From contig JAEOTV010000147.1 of NCBI GenBank assembly GCA_016839635.1, positions 1 through 6,667 on the forward strand: a DNA stretch of 6,667 nt. The letters run 5' to 3'. Origin of the DNA: Promethearchaeota archaeon. Its GTDB lineage: Archaea > Asgardarchaeota > Lokiarchaeia > Sigynarchaeales > SOKP01. Shown in pieces: positions 4,059-6,667 of this stretch. The notes under the pieces were generated by a model. That model searched no databases, was not told the origin of the DNA, and saw nothing but the letters and a program-made list of their open reading frames with translations. The stretch's first letter is position 1. Each line of letters begins with the position of its first letter. The position numbers and the translations under genes were made by a program.

Positions 4059-6434
4059 ATTATTTGATTGAGAAAAATAATCAAACCAAGATGTATCTAT
4101 TAATCGAGTTCTTCTACTTTTATTTAGTTCATCTATAAAACGTTTAATTTTAGTTAATAAGATGTGTGGTTCATATTCCCAAGCACCATTTTTATCAAAA
4201 ATAACACAAATTATACTTCCATCTGGAATCTGTAAAAATTCTTTTAACATCAGACCATAAAGTCCTACTTGAGGTAAAGAAGTTAAAAAAGAATATTCAT
4301 CTGGCTTAAAATCTACGACATATACAGTATTACATCTGAATTGAATTAAATCAATATGCCCTAATAGAAAAACATTATTTCGAATAGATTTCCATATTGG
4401 AACTTCAATTGCATAACTACCCTCATCCTCAATTAGAATAGCAGTAAGAATTGGTTTATGTCCCGGTTTTGGATATCCATCTGCCTGATATTTTTCATAA
4501 ACTTTCTGAGCTATTTTTGAAAGTGTATAATTTTGATTATAAATATAAATTTCTCCTTTTTCTTTTAGTTCTTTAATAAAAGGATTGATTATTGGAGCTC
4601 TCAAAGGTTCTTTATTTGTACCTTGAATTTTATAATCAGAAGCACGTGGATTTGATGGATCATTAAAGGCATTCAACGGTATTATATCACCTTCAAAAAT
4701 ATCAGTGAATAATTTATATAAATTGTAGTTCAGAGAGGAATTATTAACCTTTTTAATTGAATAACGATCTTCATTCCATTTAAATGAATATTTTATACCT
4801 TGATGATAGAAATCTTTAACTTTTAAACTTTTTAATCTTTTTAAATCATTTTTTAACTCAATTTTATGATCAGAAATGTTTTTTTCAATAAAATCATCAA
4901 TTTTTTTAAAAATTTTAGGTTCAGTGAATTGAGAACCTCTTTTAACAAATTTAGCTAAATTTGCGACACTATCTCCCCCATATATATCCAATTTTTTTAC
5001 AAAATCTAATGGTTTTAATTCAGAATTTTTAAAAATTTTTAGTAAAAATTCTGTATCCTGATATGGATTCTGTTCTAATAATTCTTCAAAATCATTACTA
5101 GAATAATTGCGTTTTTTAATTTTTGGAATATGCTCAATAATATCAGAATAAATAGGGCTTCTATTCGTAGTTGCTGTACTATAATCCCAATTTTCACCAA
5201 TTAATTCTTTTAAACTATCCCTCGTAATCCAATCTTCAAAAATTTCATTTTGTTTTATTGAAAAATATAATAATGAGATAGCAATTAATTGTGGAAAAAT
5301 ATATCTATTACTATTTGAATCTTTTTTAACTTTAAATCCATTTTCAATAGCGATATCAAATAGTTCTAATGCTTTACTTTTAGTCTCATTTGTTATTTGT
5401 GAATTGAAATAATTTACTTTATTAGCTTTTAAAATATAATGATCCAAAAAATCTGATACTTTATCTCTGAAAGATACCTGATCAATATAATAGTAATTAT
5501 GGAGAATATACATATAAATTGGAGAAAAAACTTTTTCAACTAACTGGTAATTTTCAAAATTATTTATAATATTTAGAAAATCTCTCTGTTCTAAATTATT
5601 ATTATTTTGATATCGTAAATATAAATAACAAAAAGCAGCGGAATAATATCTAGGATCCTTTGTTTCTGGAGCAGACAAATAAAATCTCTTTATCTTTTCA
5701 CTAATGTTTGCTCCTTGAATGTAATCTAGTCCATTTATAAATATTTCATTAACTTGGATGAAATTTTCTTCTAAATTTAGATTTTTTTTTATTTCATTTA
5801 TGTAATAAATAATTTCATCAAAATAATTATCATAATTAGTTAATTTATATTTAAATATTGGTCTTGAGAGTTTTTTATATTTAGGTAGTTCACTAATAAG
5901 TCTTAAATAGTAATTCTTTGTACGAGAGAGATTGTCCTTCTGAAGATTTAATCGCATAGCAAGTTCTTTTACATTTAGTTTTTTTCCTATAAGATCTAAT
6001 CCAATAAAAATGAGAGAGCATGCTGTATACTTGACATCCTTTATAGGCAAATTATAATATAAACTATTAAATTGTTCAAATTTATCTACTCCAGAGTTAT
6101 TTCTTAAACTGTCTTGAAAAATATTGAACAATTCCTTAACAGAAAATATAGTATCTCCTTTGATAGTTAATTTTTCTTTGAATTCTTTTAAAGTTTGGAT
6201 TAAATCTAATTCAAACTTGTTTTTTTTAGAAAAGATGGTTTTGTCAGTAGGAGAAAGATTTTCCTGCAATTCATTGATTTTAGTATTATTGAGATTATTT
6301 TCAAAAAAACATGAATTATTGTTAGAATTCTTGAAGCGTGAAGGATCTTTTATACAAATATGCTTTTTTTTATTATTATCATTTGCCATATTGTAAATAA
6401 TTCTTAGAGATATATTAAAGAAAAAGTGATGCAT
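4047..6434 (-). CDS. large protein with TFIIB-cyclin-like helical repeats and C-terminal PD-(D/E)XK (RecB/Cas4-type) nuclease domain
   Basis: This is a 795-residue protein. The C-terminal domain (about 637-770) carries the PD-(D/E)XK series in order: E677 (AIEVPIW), GHID with D695, VVDFK with D708 and K710, then LPQVGLYG with Q722 and Y726. This is the PDDEXK_1/Cas4/RecB arrangement, so a metal-dependent DNase is likely. The first part resembles TFB cyclin repeats: residues 131-183 (TACSLIFIGLDLIGKKLNVK, then ELAMRLNL...LSRTKNYYLRLISEL) align by eye with the end of repeat 1. Residues 205-290 resemble repeat 2 (DPRYYSAAFCYLYLRYQ), and 346-436 a third (IAISLLYFSIKQN, then a short helix-turn-helix-like segment). 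No N-terminal zinc ribbon is seen. Residues 440-635 are unrecognised. ATG 6434 is the longest start; ATG 6389 (MANDNNKKK, residue 16) is also plausible and gives a less odd N-terminus. Neither has a clear Shine-Dalgarno box. It is convergent with the AlbA_2 gene and divergent from the flavodiiron gene. Nuclease confidence is high; the cyclin call is moderate. Confidence 0.85.
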   Translation of the reverse strand: MHHFFFNISLRIIYNMANDNNKKKHICIKDPSRFKNSNNNSCFFENNLNNTKINELQENLSPTDKTIFSKKNKFELDLIQTLKEFKEKLTIKGDTIFSVKELFNIFQDSLRNNSGVDKFEQFNSLYYNLPIKDVKYTACSLIFIGLDLIGKKLNVKELAMRLNLQKDNLSRTKNYYLRLISELPKYKKLSRPIFKYKLTNYDNYFDEIIYYINEIKKNLNLEENFIQVNEIFINGLDYIQGANISEKIKRFYLSAPETKDPRYYSAAFCYLYLRYQNNNNLEQRDFLNIINNFENYQLVEKVFSPIYMYILHNYYYIDQVSFRDKVSDFLDHYILKANKVNYFNSQITNETKSKALELFDIAIENGFKVKKDSNSNRYIFPQLIAISLLYFSIKQNEIFEDWITRDSLKELIGENWDYSTATTNRSPIYSDIIEHIPKIKKRNYSSNDFEELLEQNPYQDTEFLLKIFKNSELKPLDFVKKLDIYGGDSVANLAKFVKRGSQFTEPKIFKKIDDFIEKNISDHKIELKNDLKRLKSLKVKDFYHQGIKYSFKWNEDRYSIKKVNNSSLNYNLYKLFTDIFEGDIIPLNAFNDPSNPRASDYKIQGTNKEPLRAPIINPFIKELKEKGEIYIYNQNYTLSKIAQKVYEKYQADGYPKPGHKPILTAILIEDEGSYAIEVPIWKSIRNNVFLLGHIDLIQFRCNTVYVVDFKPDEYSFLTSLPQVGLYGLMLKEFLQIPDGSIICVIFDKNGAWEYEPHILLTKIKRFIDELNKSRRTRLIDTSWFDYFSQSNNKLF

Positions 6435-6485
6435 TAATTTCTAATTTTCAACTTTAATTTTTTTTTGTTATTTAATCTCAGCAAA

Positions 6486-6499
6486 ATTTTATAATAAAT
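6486..6499 (-). promoter_or_regulatory. candidate TATA box of the nuclease gene in the divergent intergenic region
   Basis: On the minus strand TTTATTATAAAATT lies about 52 bases ahead of ATG 6434. It would give a leader of about 30 bases to that ATG or 75 to ATG 6389. The 6435-6561 gap also holds other A/T boxes (for example near 6502-6510 and 6545-6551) that could serve the flavodiiron gene on the plus strand. Confidence 0.3.
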
Positions 6500-6596
6500 A
6501 GAATATAAGTTTTTAACTTGATTTAAATTACTATTACGAAATAACTTTTAAATCCTAATTAATGAAGGTGAAATTGAAATTACACATTTAGAATTG

Positions 6597-6667
6597 ATGA
6601 AAGACATCTATTATGTTGGTTATGTGGATTGGGAAGTGAGGAATTTTCATGGGTACTCAACCAACCG
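6597..6667 (+). CDS. flavodiiron protein (FprA-type), 5' end only
   Basis: From ATG 6597 the frame reads MKDIYYVGYVDWEVRNFHGY and then STN to the window edge. This is the characteristic start of flavodiiron proteins (pattern: Y-x-VG-x-(I/V)DW-x-R-x-FHGY). The family has a metallo-beta-lactamase-like diiron domain and a flavodoxin domain; it reduces O2 to water or NO to N2O with electrons from rubredoxin, in the cytoplasm. All catalytic residues lie beyond the window. The true start is unclear. The frame is open from 6552 but has no ATG before 6597; GGTGA at 6567-6571 is a good Shine-Dalgarno box that would serve an ATT at 6579. ATG 6562 is in another frame and hits a stop at 6589. One extra A at 6571-6573 would join it as MKVKIEITHLELMKDIYY, the usual length for the family. 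Confidence 0.8.
   Translation, partial: MKDIYYVGYVDWEVRNFHGYSTN

Noticed and set aside
6124..6396. 90-residue plus-strand ORF
   Set aside because: It is antisense to the N-terminal part of the nuclease gene, and its Leu/Phe/Ser-rich composition is what antisense of Lys/Asn/Glu-rich coding gives.
4047..6434. calling the nuclease a Cas4 protein
   Set aside because: The four-cysteine iron-sulfur site of Cas4 is not present and the protein is several times longer; only the nuclease core pattern is shared.
1..6667. CRISPR array, tRNA, rRNA, transposase or integrase
   Set aside because: No regularly spaced repeats, no cloverleaf-type sequence and no recombinase motifs were seen on either strand.

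Overview
The window is a very A+T-rich stretch of what looks like the chromosome of an anaerobic archaeon, possibly an Asgard (Lokiarchaeia-like) lineage. The evidence is the low G+C, Shine-Dalgarno-like GTGAT/GGTGA boxes, TATA-like boxes ahead of genes, T-tract terminators, a rubredoxin/flavodiiron redox set typical of strict anaerobes, and a protein whose helical middle resembles archaeal TFB cyclin repeats. The lineage is an inference; no rRNA or other marker gene is present.

Left part (1-2456), plus strand: the 3' end of a NAD(P)H:rubredoxin oxidoreductase-like flavoprotein with a fused C-terminal rubredoxin domain; a small divergent rubredoxin-like gene with no ATG in the right frame; a complete GPH-family (MelB-like) sugar/cation symporter; and a classical small rubredoxin that starts at TTG. 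The rubredoxin is unusual. Its normal C-terminal end ([10 protein letters not shown]) is encoded downstream in another reading frame, separated by about 29 bases that form a hairpin. The coding sequence on either side of those 29 bases is itself complementary over 13 base pairs. At the far right edge (6562-6667) begins a flavodiiron protein (FprA type), the usual electron acceptor of rubredoxin. Together, oxidoreductase -> rubredoxin -> flavodiiron protein forms an oxygen/NO-scavenging chain.

Middle part (2692-6434): two large, very A+T-rich, convergent genes sit between the rubredoxin and the flavodiiron gene. One (432 aa, plus strand) has an N-terminal AlbA_2/Schlafen-type domain and an unrecognised C-terminal half. 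The other (795 aa, minus strand) ends in a well-formed PD-(D/E)XK nuclease domain of the RecB/Cas4 kind, preceded by two or three helical segments resembling TFIIB cyclin repeats. The pair looks like an accessory island, possibly defence-related, placed inside a redox neighbourhood. That role is inferred from domain types and placement only.

Frame problems occur in three redox genes (rubredoxin-like, rubredoxin, flavodiiron start), while the three long ORFs are uninterrupted. Whether this reflects real biology or base-calling indels at A-runs is the main technical question for the window.
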